This document shows, piece after piece, positions 1 to 11,200 of a stretch of DNA of 64,000 bases (positions within the stretch are counted from its first letter, which is position 1; each line of letters begins with the position of its first letter). Location: the NCBI GenBank assembly GCA_026874595.1, contig CM049311.1:72788453-72852452 (forward strand), read 5' to 3'. Below the pieces are notes generated by a model. It was not told where the DNA came from, made no database searches, and saw nothing but the letters and a program-made list of their open reading frames with translations. The translations under genes were made by a program, and so were the position numbers. Source of the DNA: Sipunculus nudus. Taxonomy: Eukaryota; Annelida; Sipuncula; Golfingiida; Sipunculidae.

Positions 1-394
1 ATTTATTAATAGAAAACAGTTTAGCCAATTTTCAATATACTAAAGGGACATATCTTTTATTTTGGATGAAACTAAACTGGTCCTTAGAATAAAGTAAGGG
101 TAGTATAAGCTGTGGTAAGGTGCTTGCTTTAGCATGGTCTGCTGCGATTCTCCACCTCTTGGCTGGCACAGGGTAAAAAACATAATCAGACCAAAGTTTA
201 ACAGGGATTCACAATGCAGGGTTCGACGCAAATTGCGCAGCATAAGTGGGGGAACCAAGCAAACGATGCATTATCAAGCATTGGTTTTGCGAAAGGAGAA
301 TGCAACTAATAGTTACTGCTAATGTGGACCTCATGATCCAGATGTTTACATATACATGTGAATCATTTGTGTTTGTACTTGGCAGCCACTATAG
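1..394. other. Non-coding, nothing recognised
   Basis: AT-rich sequence with only short random ORFs in several frames. I see no splice-framed exon, RNA gene or repeat shared with the rest of the window. Confidence 0.5.
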
Positions 395-710
395 ATACTC
401 GGACAATCAACTGACGCAATCAATGCATTTGATTTTGATTGCGTCCACATGCGCATGAACTATACGCTCCCGGGGCGGTGTTTGTATGTCGCTATATGCC
501 AGGTTTTCCAATGAAATCAACTATGTAGCTGACACAGGACCAAGACTGTTTAGCCTAATGAAAACATGCAAGATATCGCGGGTTTGAAACTTGGAGGCAC
601 AATGCGATGCCTCCCACTAAATGTTATTTCGTTTGATTATGTCATACCCCACTGACGCATGCTAAAATTGGAACACTCTATTTTATCTATAGAGTATTTC
701 TTTTTGTTGG
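395..710 (+). promoter_or_regulatory. Diverged second copy of the promoter of the 1605 gene
   Basis: This block matches 1225-1530 in the same order. GACAATCAACTGACGCAAT is at 402-420, followed by the inverted half ATTGCGTCC at 438-446. Further on are an ATCGCGG...CACAATGCGA segment (about 575-608), a TTTGATTATGTCA segment, and TGACGCATGCTAAAA at 653-667. The position matching the TATA box of the real promoter is degenerate here. No coding sequence of the family follows in 710-1225, so this is either a distal regulatory duplicate or the relic of a lost gene copy. Seen directly: the shared ordered segments. Inferred: regulatory role. Confidence 0.55.
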
Positions 711-1224
711 TTTTGCAAATTGCGGCTCATCCAGCCAGATATTTAGAAGCTCTTGAGGAATAAGTTTTTTATATATCTTTTGTAGCACCTCCATTTTTAC
801 TGATTTTACTGAATATATTAAAATAAAAGAAATCCTCTTCTCAAAATGATGATTTGCCGTTTTTTATTATATAGGTGGCTCTGTCTACTGATTGAAAATG
901 AAGAAAACCATATAAATGATATCATGGGCTTATAATTATAAGTTTCAACCTGAAGTTGACTTAAGAATGCATCTGTGATCTCTGATTTTTTCATATCACC
1001 ATTTGTCTTTTGCTAGCATGATTCCCGCCATTATAATTGTTTTCCAGTCCTTTAATAGCCGAGCTCTCAACATTTTCGGTATTAATTTTGTTTTGAATAA
1101 TGAAAGTATTGTAAGAGTATGTTATTTTACCGAATTAATCTGCTTCATGTGTACGGACATGTGTATGTGTGTGAGTGTGGACTCACTGGAGCGACGATGT
1201 GACTGGACCATGTGTTTGCCAAAA
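711..1224. other. Spacer between the two promoter copies
   Basis: I looked for a broken GIY-YIG gene behind the upstream promoter copy and found none. The sequence is AT-rich with no recognisable feature. Confidence 0.5.
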
Positions 1225-1604
1225 ACACCTGACAATCAACTGACGCAATGAATCCACAAGATTGCGTTATCATGCACTAAATTAAGTACGCAGTGTTTAT
1301 AGGCCACATTCCTTCTGTAACAGCTGCCTCATAACCACCAGGGGTTTTCCTATACAAGCCGCTATTATCGCGGATTGCAATTTTGAATCCACAATGCGAC
1401 ACTCAGCTTTCATTGGTCATTGCGAAATGATACGCATACTGATTCGTCAAAATATGCATTTGATAATGTCAACGTCGCATAGTGACGCAGGCTAAAAATA
1501 GACCACTAAAGCAAGTATATAAAGAACCCCCTGCTGTTTATCTGGGAGATTGTGTCTGGTTCTGCTGACGTAAAGAAGCTGAGGTAACTGCTAAGAGTAG
1601 AGAA
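1225..1604 (+). promoter_or_regulatory. Promoter and 5' leader of the 1605 gene
   Basis: TGACGCAAT (1241-1249) with an inverted ATTGCGT half (1261-1267), a CCAAT-type ATTGG (1412-1416), TGACGCAG (1483-1490) and a strong TATA box (1516-1524) lie in order before the ATG at 1605. TGACGCAA-type sites are hybrid CRE/C-EBP sites bound by bZIP factors in animals. A CRE-like TGACGTAA (1566-1573) lies in the expected leader. Transcription should start about 30 bp after the TATA box, near 1546, which gives a leader of about 60 nt. CTGAGGTAACTG at 1579-1590 resembles a splice donor but is not needed to reach the ATG. Confidence 0.6.
1516..1524 (+). promoter_or_regulatory. TATA box
   Basis: TATATAAAG, 89 bp before the ATG. 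It is a consensus match at a normal distance for a short unspliced leader. Confidence 0.65.
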
Positions 1605-1970
1605 ATGGCACCCATTAAGAAAAGAAGAGGAGGAGCAAGGAGGTCGGAGGGCCCGGGATATGTTTATGGAATGACCAGCGGGAACAAACTGAAGATTGGC
1701 TCATCCAAGAAACCGCAACAAAGGCTGAAAGAAATTAAAAGACAGCGGCCAAGAACGAAATTAAGATTTACTGTAAGAGCAAGGGATATGAGGGGCGCTG
1801 AATCCGCTGCCCAGAGGGCGTTGCTCCAGAAGCACAGAGTGAAGAAAGAATATATGAAGAAAGACTGGTTTGATCAGCGCAGTTTAAAGAGATTAAAAGC
1901 AAAAACTAAAACCGTCAGGTCTGCAGTTTACAGCCACAACCGTGATAGGAAGACAAGAACCAGGAGATAA
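1605..1970 (+). CDS. Highly basic GIY-YIG-type (T5orf172/MUG113-like) small protein
   Basis: 121 aa, one uninterrupted exon. A basic N-terminus (KKRRGGARR, residues 5-13, a likely nuclear localisation signal) leads into a GIY-YIG-superfamily fold of the T5orf172/MUG113 type. GYVYGM is at 18-23, KIG at 30-32 (the YIG strand, with Lys for Tyr as is usual in this branch), R40-L41 in the first helix, E66 in AESAAQRA, and DWF at 87-89. Y19/Y21, R40 and E66 occupy the expected catalytic positions. The tail (about 94-121) is rich in Lys/Arg and ends RDRKTRTRR. About a third of all residues are Lys or Arg and only 8 are acidic, so net charge is about +33. The start has G at -3 and +4. Paralogues lie at 25183-25524 and 54869-55195. 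GIY-YIG proteins cut or bind DNA; a chromatin or DNA-binding role here is inference, and nuclease activity is unproven. Confidence 0.85.
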   Translation: MAPIKKRRGGARRSEGPGYVYGMTSGNKLKIGSSKKPQQRLKEIKRQRPRTKLRFTVRARDMRGAESAAQRALLQKHRVKKEYMKKDWFDQRSLKRLKAKTKTVRSAVYSHNRDRKTRTRR

Positions 1971-1975
1971 CAAAG

Positions 1976-1981
1976 GTCAGT
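1976..1981 (+). other. Candidate 5' splice site just after the stop codon
   Basis: CAAAG|GTCAGT begins exactly 5 nt after the TAA. A candidate donor sits at the same distance from the stop of the 54869-55195 gene. No AATAAA occurs until 2613, so a spliced 3' UTR is plausible. Inference only; transcript data are lacking. Confidence 0.35.
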
Positions 1982-2439
1982 AACTCTATTCGCACAGCTT
2001 TACGCTCTTGATTAGGCGATCTTGATCCGTTAATTTAGTTTTCATAAGCTGAATCCAGATAAGCCTTGAAAAAAATAACAATACACCTTTGCAGTTTATG
2101 AACAGATGTCATGTATATCCTATATCTTGTATATTCGTTTGTAACTATATCCCAACTTTCATCGCGTTGTAGATATAAAGGGAAATGGTGCATACGCTCA
2201 GTTGATGATAAGATTTAATCCAAGTGAATGGTTAATCAAGAAGGGTTTCTCCTGGGGCTTTTTCAACCGAACACAACAGCCGTGTGTGTAGTACCATCTT
2301 ATCTACTACTATTTACCTGTAACTTTATCTTCATTGAGTTTCCCTATATTAATAACTTGCAATATCATTGTTTTGTTTAAACTAAGGCCAGGAAATTTGT
2401 TATTATTCCCAAACCTTTCATGTGACCGAGTGCAAGGCT

Positions 2440-2470
<31 letters not shown>

Positions 2471-2751
2471 AAGGGATGGGTATGAGGACGCATTTTTTAA
2501 TTCCCGATACTTTACATTTCTATTTTATCAGTTTTACAGATAATTTTATATGACACTTTTTTTCATCAAACGCAGCATTAACAGCAAATCTTTTACCAGT
2601 GTGTAGGTCATAAATAAACCGCCATAAATTTGTTTTACTACCGTAGACAATGCATATGGTCTTTTCGTTTTTCTTATGTTTTTACAGGGGTAATGGCCGT
2701 ATATGCTGTAAAAAAAATGACTTCTGAATCAATTCTTTTCATAATTTTCTT

Positions 2752-2851
2752 ACATAAGTTGATAAAACAAAGACAGCTTTTAAGGTTTTCTCTCTTTTTT
2801 CACATAAGTTCATAAAACAAAGAAAACTTTCAAGGTTTTCTCTCTGTTTTG
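2752..2851. repeat. Two-copy 50-bp direct repeat
   Basis: ACATAAGTT(G/C)ATAAAACAAAG... with a TTTTCTCTCT end occurs twice head to tail, starting near 2752 and 2802, with a few differences. Confidence 0.7.
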
Positions 2852-3816
2852 ACAGACGCTGTGCAGCATGATGCAATATGCCTGATGTTTCACTGGTAAT
2901 AGAGAATGATATTACAGCCGACGTCTTTTGGGGTGCGCCTGTGTTGACTGAATAACGGTGGGAATCCCTGAGCACACGTGACTTTTGTTGATAATCGGGG
3001 CATTTTTTTAAAAAAATGGTACCGGTTTATGATTTGTGTTATTCATGTATTGCTCACCAGATGGCGCTGGTGTTTTCAAATATGATTGTAATTCATCTGG
3101 GAATCTGATTTTTTAAAAATATTTTACCTAATTAAGTACCGTATATGTGTATAATGCTTCATTGGATTTCCAAGTCAAATTTTTTTTTTAACGAATACGC
3201 TATCGACTCCATACTTTTATAACTTGGCTATCCTCTCAATTTGACTGGGACAACATCTTCCTGACGCATTGTCACTTTTATTTATTTTTTACTTGTGTGT
3301 ATAGTGTGATGGTTTCATTGGTTTGATATTTAATGAAAATTAGGTATTCAGCTTATTCGTGATAACTGTTCATCCTAGTCTAAGAAGAACAGGACTCTAA
3401 ATAGAAAATGTAGGACACGTGAGGTATCAATGAGATAAAAAGATTCTAGCATTTAATAATATTAATTTGAGGTGAACATGATCTACCTCTGGAATATGTT
3501 TAAGTATTCAATATGCATGGAAATTAAAATACGGCTATAATTTTATTCTGGTTCTGTTATTTTTCTTCATAATCTTGTGAAAACGAGTGTTTGTCAGTGA
3601 TGACGTTTTCGTTTGTATACATGCAGATTGTCATATATTGAACTAAGAGCCCTTGGTATGTCTGTAATAGTAGGTTTTAATTTCCTTTTGGAATGAAATA
3701 GACTACTGCATTGTGAATGCCAAATCCATTTTTCTTATTGTAACCAGCATATTACCCGTTCCCATGTAGTTCCTGCTAGATGGCGCTCCATTAGCCCTTT
3801 TGCCCCAATTGCCGTA

Positions 3817-3819
<3 letters not shown>

Positions 3820-3877
<58 letters not shown>
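3820..3877. repeat. (AT)n microsatellite
   Basis: Uninterrupted AT dinucleotide run. It creates spurious Tyr-Ile ORFs on the minus strand. Confidence 0.95.
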
Positions 3878-3880
<3 letters not shown>

Positions 3881-5225
3881 ATGATAGACAAGACTACATG
3901 ACATCTAGGGCCACTGCCTATGAGTGTGACTGAGTGTACCAGGAGCAAGTCTTACACATTATGTAACTAGTAAAAAGGGGGAGAAGGGCATAGAGCACAG
4001 AACACCAGCAGGAATACCGCAGGTCTTATAATGGGCATTAGTCTGATGAAGTCTATGATAACTGGCCAGCCAGCATTGATTACAGATTTCATCTTTACCT
4101 TAGTAATCTCTCTGCCACCAACAACGAAACAACCATACTTAACACCTATGATAGAGTGTGCAACACAAATTGGGATGTGGGTTTTATATTATACTTCAAG
4201 CCAGGGCGGCAATACACACATCTATTTTATTCTTTGGTTGTCACTTCTCATCTTCTAGTAGTATATAGTGATACAAGCAGTGGTAGTAGAAATTAGTAGT
4301 TGTTGTAGTATCTGTTGTGGTCGTAGTTTATTGTCATTTTATTTAGGTAATCTATAAAGTTAATATGTAATAAAATATTTCTTTTGGGGGGGGGCCGGGG
4401 GGGGGTGTATTTGAAAACGTTTTGGTTTGGATGAAATCGACTAGCCTGAGTAATCTGAATTGTTGTGCGTCCTTGGGTGACTGTTTGTGTGTGTGTGCGG
4501 GGGGGGGGTATGAACCGGGGATGTTATGAAATCGTTACACCGGAACTTGTAGAGGCAATTATCACAATAAATATAGGTCTTCCTTCCTCTGTTTACAAGA
4601 AAAGCGAATACGTTGTGGTCGGTGTATGAATGCGCAGGCCCACAGAATTATGTTTTATAACATTATATACCCTCTACAAGCGTGTATGTCAATGCAAATC
4701 AAGGACAAAAGCACACAGACAGGGAACACTTCCTTTGCGGAACAAATACTACCTTTCAGAGTGATTTTTGCTGAATGAAAATATAGAGTATGCAGATAGA
4801 TCATATGCAGATTATGCTAATTACATCAGCCATAACACATGAAAAAGTAACATAGAAAGAAATTCGACATTGCAAAAAAGAGTTTGTTTATACACGAAGT
4901 GTTTCCAGAAAAGACGTGATTGTAGGACTACTTAACCCCTGTAAGTGTGCAAATTTAAACACTCGAGCCCTGTTGACACAGGACGACAACCCGTTGAAAG
5001 GAAAATTCTAACGTGTCTACTTTCCATCGCGAAATCACAGGCTTAACAGGGAAGTTTTTGACGTCATTAAGTGATGACTTGTAAAACTTTCCTTGATCAC
5101 GTTGGATTATTTTGGAATCAGCATATATCAATATCAGCGTATATCGATCCTGTTTACTGCATCACTATATTGCTCTATATCTGTTTTATATCAATTCCAT
5201 CTCAACACGAACCTCCCATAACGCG

Positions 5226-5740
5226 GCCATGTCCGGCTATGGCTATACAAATGGCGCTTTGTCAGTCGTCCGTCCGTCTGTTAGCAGGGCACTAATCGTA
5301 CCTGCTGGCCCTAGAAACTTCTAAATGAATATCCAGGGAGGTCAATGAAAAATCTCCTTGGAAACTTGAAATTAGGTCCAGTGACTTATATCCTCCAAGC
5401 TATGAGGCTTGGAATACCCCCCCCCCCCATGAATAAAAAATAATTGATACAAAATATCTTGATAATTAATGCATGAATTGTCACGAATCTTGCTTTGAAT
5501 ATTGACCATGACTAGTTTTAACCTTTTCCGAAAAGTGTTGGCGCCACCTGGATTTTTCTCATCATAATGAATATTTTTCTATTATATTTAATTATGAGAT
5601 GAAAACAATCAAGTCATTTCTCAGCTGTGAGAAAACCTGGTCTGTTTATTGATCACAAGTGGATGCTCTATAGTAATCACCCCGTCTGTCTGTCTATCTG
5701 TTCATCTGTCCATCTGTACATCCGTCCACCCACACAAAAA
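5226..5740 (+). repeat. Element A fragment (about 1.5 core monomers)
   Basis: It carries the landmarks of the A family seen complete at 9311-11200. These are a CGTCCGTCCGTCTGTTA lead-in, 'GGGCACTAATCGTA', 'CTTGGAAACTTGAAATTAGG', 'AGCTATGAGGCTT', a C run, and the GGCGCCACCTG box near 5541. A second TCTGTCTGTCTATCTG lead-in starts at about 5684. Both family ends are missing. Confidence 0.65.
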
Positions 5741-5993
5741 AGTCAAGGTCACAGGACGCACTTATTTAAAAAGATAGTGGAAAAGTTTACAATGGATATG
5801 TTAGGACCGTTAATTACATAATCAATAACATTTATCGAAATCCATGAAACTGATCACCCGTTCACCAGTAAAGTCCTTTAACATGCCATCAATAATATGT
5901 TATCAGACCGATTACCTCTGAACAGATAGGGCCTAATGCATCGTGGTTTTTACTTCGACCTGCATTTCGTAAACACACATCTGAAAAACGACA

Positions 5994-6145
5994 GTGTCCT
6001 TTCTCCAAAACAAACTTCCGGGAAACCTCACAGAGCAACTACAACAACGAAAATGCTTTTTTGTAGTTTACTTTTATGAAAATAAATCGATCTCTGTAAA
6101 CTCTATGTGCATGTTATTTATCTGGATTCGAAAAAAACCGCATTG
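5994..6145. other. Unique AT-rich lead-in to the minisatellite
   Basis: Open reading frames here run into the downstream 39-bp repeat and owe their length to it. There is no independent coding signal. Confidence 0.4.
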
Positions 6146-6534
6146 TGTGGACACGTTTTTATTTTATATACTCGGAAACCTTTGTGGACACATATTTTTA
6201 TTTTTTAAACTCGGAAACCCTTGTGGACACACGTTTTTATTTTATAAACTCGGAAACCCTTGTGGACACACGGTTTTATTTTATATACTCAAAAAAAAAA
6301 CTTATGGACACACGTTTTATTGTATATACTCAGAAACCCCTTGGACACACGTTTTTATTTTATATACTCGGAAACCCTTGTGGACACACATTATTTTTAT
6401 ATAATCGGAAACCCTTGTGGACACAGATTTTTATTTTATATACTCGGAAACCCTTGAGGACACACGGTTTTATTTTATATACTCGGAAACCCTTGTTGAC
6501 ACACGGTTTTATTTTATATACTCCTAAACCCTTG
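6146..6534. repeat. 39-bp minisatellite, about 10 copies
   Basis: The unit is roughly CTCGGAAACCCTTGTGGACA plus CACGTTTTTATTTTATATA. The GGACAC core recurs ten times at about 39-bp spacing with substitutions and small indels. Because 39 is divisible by three, one frame stays open and yields ORFs of about 136 aa with a Phe/Tyr-rich 13-residue period. I read this as a by-product rather than a gene. Confidence 0.85.
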
Positions 6535-6689
6535 AAATATAAGCCACCTGTTATATTGTGATTAAGATACCTTTTTCATTTACTGCCTGTCACACACATA
6601 GGAAAACCCGGTTTTGTTGAAAAAAAAGTAGAAAAGAAAAAGAAGTCTAATGAATGCAAGCCTCCGCCAATCACCTATTTGACCCACAT

Positions 6690-7165
6690 TGCCAGGTTCA
6701 TTCTAGCGTCATATTGACCCTCTGGCATTACGACCAGATTACTGGCGCCAGAGTGTCATAACATCTACGTCTGAGGATTGCATTGTAAGGCCTTATGAAG
6801 ATGTAAATATTTTCGTCATTTCTGACGACGCTTAATGGGCTACAGGTACACTGTCAATCAACATAAACCAGACCATTCGTTGGCATTTTTTGTGTACTTT
6901 CTAATAATACCAAATACGAGCGAGAAACGTTCCTGTTTAACCCAGCACATTGCTAAACCCCTCGGCATATTTGTTGAATTTATGACCGCATGAACACAAG
7001 CGTGGCTCGCACGGGTTACAGGACGCAGGCAACTTGCAGGCGACACAAGGAATGACCCGTGTCTATGGAGACGGTGTTTCAGTTTGGGTTGCGAGCTCAC
7101 ATATATACTATTGTGTTTATGCACCATTCTAATCATATTAATAAGATTATATCCGTTTACCACAA
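6690..7165 (-). repeat. Dispersed repeat, inverted relative to the copy at 20320
   Basis: The reverse complement matches 20320-20740 over most of its length. Shared landmarks include the GAGCTCACAACCCAAACTGA segment, the CATGGAAACGGGTCATT segment, AAAGTACACAAAAAATGC, and GTCGTAATGCCAGAGGGTC. No coding domain is seen in either copy, so it is probably a non-autonomous transposon relic. Confidence 0.7.
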
Positions 7166-7397
7166 TATGAATGCAACCATATGCAAGTAGATAACTCGTA
7201 CAGCTTTCAAGTCTTAGGAAATACCAACTGAACTGCAGTTAAACTAATAAATTCCTAACAAAGGCAGCCTTATCATAGGTGCTTACCATTCATGTTATCA
7301 TCGTGTTCCCTTTTCTTGTTACCATCGTTTTTCCATGACAAGTATATCTTTATTTATTTAAATGTTATGATAAGCAAATATATCATAAATAAGAGGA

Positions 7398-7545
7398 AAG
7401 AACAAGTGACCCATGGGTCCCCCTGACTAGGAAGAGATTCGCAAAATGAAATTTTATCATCAGATTGGTAGCATATACCCATTCAACTGAAGCATCAAAC
7501 AGATTACCCGACCGGCCAAGATTGTGTCTGTATTTATATATCCCG
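7398..7545 (-). repeat. Terminal part of an A element, minus orientation
   Basis: AAGTGACCCATGGGTC followed by AGAGATTCGCAAAATGAAAT is the reverse complement of the 3' end of the complete A element at 11060-11195. The core monomers are absent. Confidence 0.65.
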
Positions 7546-7571
7546 AAAATAGAGAAAAAAATGTGTAAACT

Positions 7572-8690
7572 TTAAAACTAGAATACCAGTAGTCGACAAG
7601 CAACTACGTGTATCCGCCAAATCAGAGTGGAACGGGTGAAGTGAGGCATGGATTGAGTGGCAAGGGGAAATAGAGTGAGGTGTGTTGCATATTAGCATGG
7701 ATGTCTGCAGCCTAATGTTGTGCCACCTACATCAAATCCAGAAAGCTGTCCAAGTTGTATAAATATGCGAAAGTTTAGGCAGAAAAGTCAAACCACTACA
7801 TGTATATGAGTGATTTTAGCCCACGGCAGACATACAGACAGACGCTGTGAAAAATGGTTGCAGGTGGCCCTCCAGTTTTGTGCATGATAAAGACCTATGT
7901 GAGATCTAAACACATGCACAGATTTTGCCCAATCGGTCAAATGGTTCCCGAAATATGAGCTTGGATGTCAGCAGCGTAAACAAAAATGTAGGTGGCGCCA
8001 TCTGTCATAAAATCAAGAAAGCTGTCCAGGATGTATAAACCTACAAAATTTTTGCAGTTATGTCAAACCACTACAGAGATATGAGTGATTTTAGCCCACG
8101 GCAGACAAACTGACAGACGCTGTGGAAAAATTGTTGCAGGTGGCCCCTCCAATTTTGTGTATGAAAAAGACTTATGTGAGATCTATACACATGCAAATTT
8201 TGGCCCAATCGGTCAAACGGTTCCCGAGATATGAGCTCGAATGTCTGCAGCGTAAACTAGAATGTAGGTGGCACCACCTGTCATAAAATCAAGAAAGCTG
8301 TCTAGGATGTATAAAACTGCAAAATTTTAGGCAGATATGTCAAACCACTGCCGCGATACGAGTGATATTATCCCACGGTAGACGAAAGGACGCTGTGCAA
8401 AAATGGTGGCAGGTGGCGCCACCAGTTTTGCGTATGATAAAGAGCTATGTGAGATCTATAAACATGCCTAATCGGTCAAACGGTTTCCGAGATATGAGCT
8501 TGGATATCTGCAGCGTGAACGTGAATGTAGGTGGCGCCACCTGTCATAAAATCAAGAAAGCTATCCAGGATGTATACGCATACCGAATTTCAGGTGAATT
8601 AGTCAATTCACTACAGAGATATGAGTGATTTTAACCCAAGGCAGATGAACAGATTGACACTGTGCAAACATGGTTGCAGGTTGCAGTGGG
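7572..8690 (+). mobile_element. Element B with about 280-bp tandem core (non-autonomous, truncated)
   Basis: It starts at AACTAGAATACCAGTAGTCG, which is the inverted form of the end at about 50190-50215. The core is about three to four head-to-tail monomers marked by GATATGAGTGATTTTAGCCC, ACGCTGTG(C)AAAAATGGT, GGTGGCGCCACC-type boxes and AAATCAAGAAAGCTGTCC. The palindromic far end seen at about 49028-49057 in the other copy is missing here. No transposase is encoded. Confidence 0.65.
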
Positions 8691-9310
8691 AGTAGCGTCA
8701 GTTTCTGATTAGATTGTCACTTCAACAATCCCATAGCAACAGAGTCATACTCCTGTGATTCCGAGTCTGGGCAGTGTGGTTGATGGGGTTACTTTACTGA
8801 ACAGTCTATTTAGTCCATGGACACAGGGTCTCTTACCCTCGTGCCTTTTTTTGCTCGGAGTTTCAGCTGCACGTGCCAGCGATGTTTACACATCAACCAG
8901 GGATTTTCCGCAAAAGTGTTTCCTCGGTTATATAAGCGGAAATAAAACAACAAACAGGTGACCCATGGGTCATTAGCTCACCTGGCTAGCATGGCATTAT
9001 AGGCTAACGTATTTTGTCATCTGAAAACCACTTTGTGATTAAATTAAAATGTGATCTTGACCTTTGACATTTATGAAACCAAACATGTCGACATGGTTCT
9101 TCCCTAAGTGATGGGTCATACATACGTGGAGACTGAATATAATCTTAACTTGTTTATACAGGTTATACAAAAGAGGAGTCAAATAAGGTCACCGGTTTTC
9201 AAACTCCGCCAAGAACTTGGAGATTCCCGTGTACACAAACATGTACATATACGCATTTTGTCCAGTAAAATCTAGTTGCAAATTATTCGACCTTTTGTCA
9301 TGCGTGTTTT
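8691..9310. other. Gene-free spacer with transposon-end motif
   Basis: CAGGTGACCCATGGGTCATT at 8957-8976 resembles the palindromic ACCCATGGGT end of A elements. No core follows in 8980-9310 and I see no gene. Confidence 0.4.
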
Positions 9311-11200
9311 TAGCTCAGCTGACTGAAAGTCTTCTGAGCTATAGCGATCACTCTTTGTTCGTCGTCCGTCTAGCTGTCCGTCTGTCCGTCTGTCTCTCTG
9401 TCCCTCTGTCCGTCTGTCCGTCCGTTAACCAGGCACAAATTGTAATCGCTGGACCTAGAATCTTGTAACTTGACATTCTGAGAGGTCCATGAAAAATCTC
9501 CATGGAAACCAGAAATTAGGTCTCTGTTACCCATATCCTTTGAGCTATGGGGCTCCAAAGTAACCCCCCCCCCCTCCCCAGAATAATAAAAAAATTCATA
9601 CAAAAACTTTAATATCTCATTAACTTCATCACTGATGGTCTTTATTTTTTGCATACATATTGATCATGAGATGTTTCATCAGTTTCTGCAGACTGTTGGC
9701 GTCACCTGTATTTTTCGATTTTTTTACGTTTTTTTTTCTCTATTTTTGGGACCTTCAAAAATGTGAACATCTGTCAACAGGGAACAAATCGTAAAGATTG
9801 GACCTAGAATCTTCCTAGACACAGTGAGAGACCTATGGAAGGTCTCCATGGAAACCTAACATAAGGTCTCTGTTACCTATATCCTTTGAGCTGTGGGGCT
9901 CCCAATTACTCCCCAGAATAATGGAAAATTTGATAAAAAACAAACTGCAACATCTCAATAACTACAACACTGATGGTCATGATTTTTGGCATACATATTG
10001 ATCAAGAGGTGTTCCATCAGTTCGTGCAGACTGGTGGCGCCACCTGTATTTTTTTCAAATTTTTACATTTTTTTTCTCTATTTTAGAGACCTTTAAGGAT
10101 GTAGTTATCTGTCAACAGGGTACAAATCGTAACGACTGAACCTAGAATCTTCATTCTTGATACACAGGAGACCCGTGAAAAGTCTCAATGGAAACATGAA
10201 ATTAGGTCTCTGTTACCCATATCCTTCTGAAGTATCTGAACAACTAATGCAGAGATCACCATAATCGTTTGTATGGATATTGATCGTGGAGTGTTTCATC
10301 AGTTTCTGCAGACTAGTGGCACCACCTGTATTTGTTCGTGTTTTTTTTACCATTTTTTTTCTCTATTTTTGAGACATTTAAAGATATGAACATCTGTTAA
10401 CAGGGCAGACATCATTACAACTGGAAATAGAATCTTCATTCTTGACACACTGGGAGACCCATGAAAAGTCTCCATGGAAACCTGAAATTAGGGCTCTGTT
10501 ACCCATATCCTTCAAGCTATAGGACTCCGAAGTATCCCTCAGAATAATAGTCAATTTGATACAAAAGCTAAAGTATGTGAACGACTAATGCAGAGACCAC
10601 CATAATCCTTTGCATGGATATGGATTATGGAGTGTTTCATCTGTTTCTGCAGACTGGTTGTGCCACCTATATTTTATTCAATTTTTTAAAATTATTTTCT
10701 CTATTTGTGAGACCTTTAAGGATGCTGTCATCTGTTAATGTGGCACAAATTGTAACAACAGGACCTAGAATCTTCATTCTTGTCATGCAAGGAGGCCCAT
10801 GAAAAGTGTCTGTGGAAACCTGAAATTAGGTCTCTGTTACCCATATCCTTCAAGCTATAGGACTCCGAAGTATCCCTCAGAATAATGGAAAATTTGATAC
10901 AAAAGCTGAAGTATCTGAACAACTAATGCAGAGATCACCATGATTCTTTGCATGGATACTGACCATTAAGTGTTTTTATTAGTTTCTGCAGACTGGTGGA
11001 ACCACCTGTATTTTTTTAAAGTTTACGCATTTTTTCTCTAATTTTGAGATGTATAAATATAGTCACAATCTTGACCTGTTGGTTAATCTGTTTGATGCTT
11101 CCGTTGAATGGGTATTTACTACCATTCAGATGATAAAATTTCCTTTTGCGAATCTCTTCCCGGTCAGCTGAGCGTCATGACCCATGGGTCACTTGTTTAT
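9311..11200 (+). mobile_element. Complete A element: short inverted ends around a tandem core
   Basis: The left end TTAGCTCAGCTGACTGAAAG and the right end GTCAGCTGAGCGTCATGACC with CCATGGGTCACTTGTTT contain matching inverted AGCTCAGCTGA/TCAGCTGAGC segments. Between them about five to six monomers of roughly 300 bp repeat head to tail. Each has a 'CTGTTAACAGGGCACAAATC'-type start, 'CATGGAAACCTGAAATTAGG', 'AGCTATGGGGCTC', 'CATACATATTGATCATG' and a GGTGGCGCCACCTGTATTTT box. No protein is encoded. Non-autonomous elements with tandem cores are known from bivalves; assignment to a named family was not possible. Confidence 0.7.

Larger units (their letters stand above)
1982..5225. other. Gene-free AT-rich stretch
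   Basis: No supportable gene. It holds a 29-nt G run near 2442, an AATAAA at 2613-2618 that could serve the upstream gene if its 3' UTR is long, a two-copy 50-bp repeat, an AT microsatellite, and G runs near 4386 and 4500. Short ORFs here have no recognisable domains. Confidence 0.5.

Noticed and set aside
200-240. A GGGTTCGACGC phrase resembling a tRNA B box
   Set aside because: No A box, no cloverleaf-compatible acceptor stem, and no T run downstream.
1971-2060. Search for a histone-type 3' stem-loop after the basic 121-aa gene
   Set aside because: No 6-bp stem with a 4-nt loop and purine-rich downstream element was found, so the gene is not obviously histone-regulated.
6146-6534. CRISPR-like regular array
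   Set aside because: The units are directly adjacent, with no unique spacers. It is a eukaryotic minisatellite.
5994-6561. Two overlapping ORFs of 136-138 codons
   Set aside because: Both consist mainly of the 39-bp minisatellite, whose length is divisible by three. No start context or domain supports a gene.
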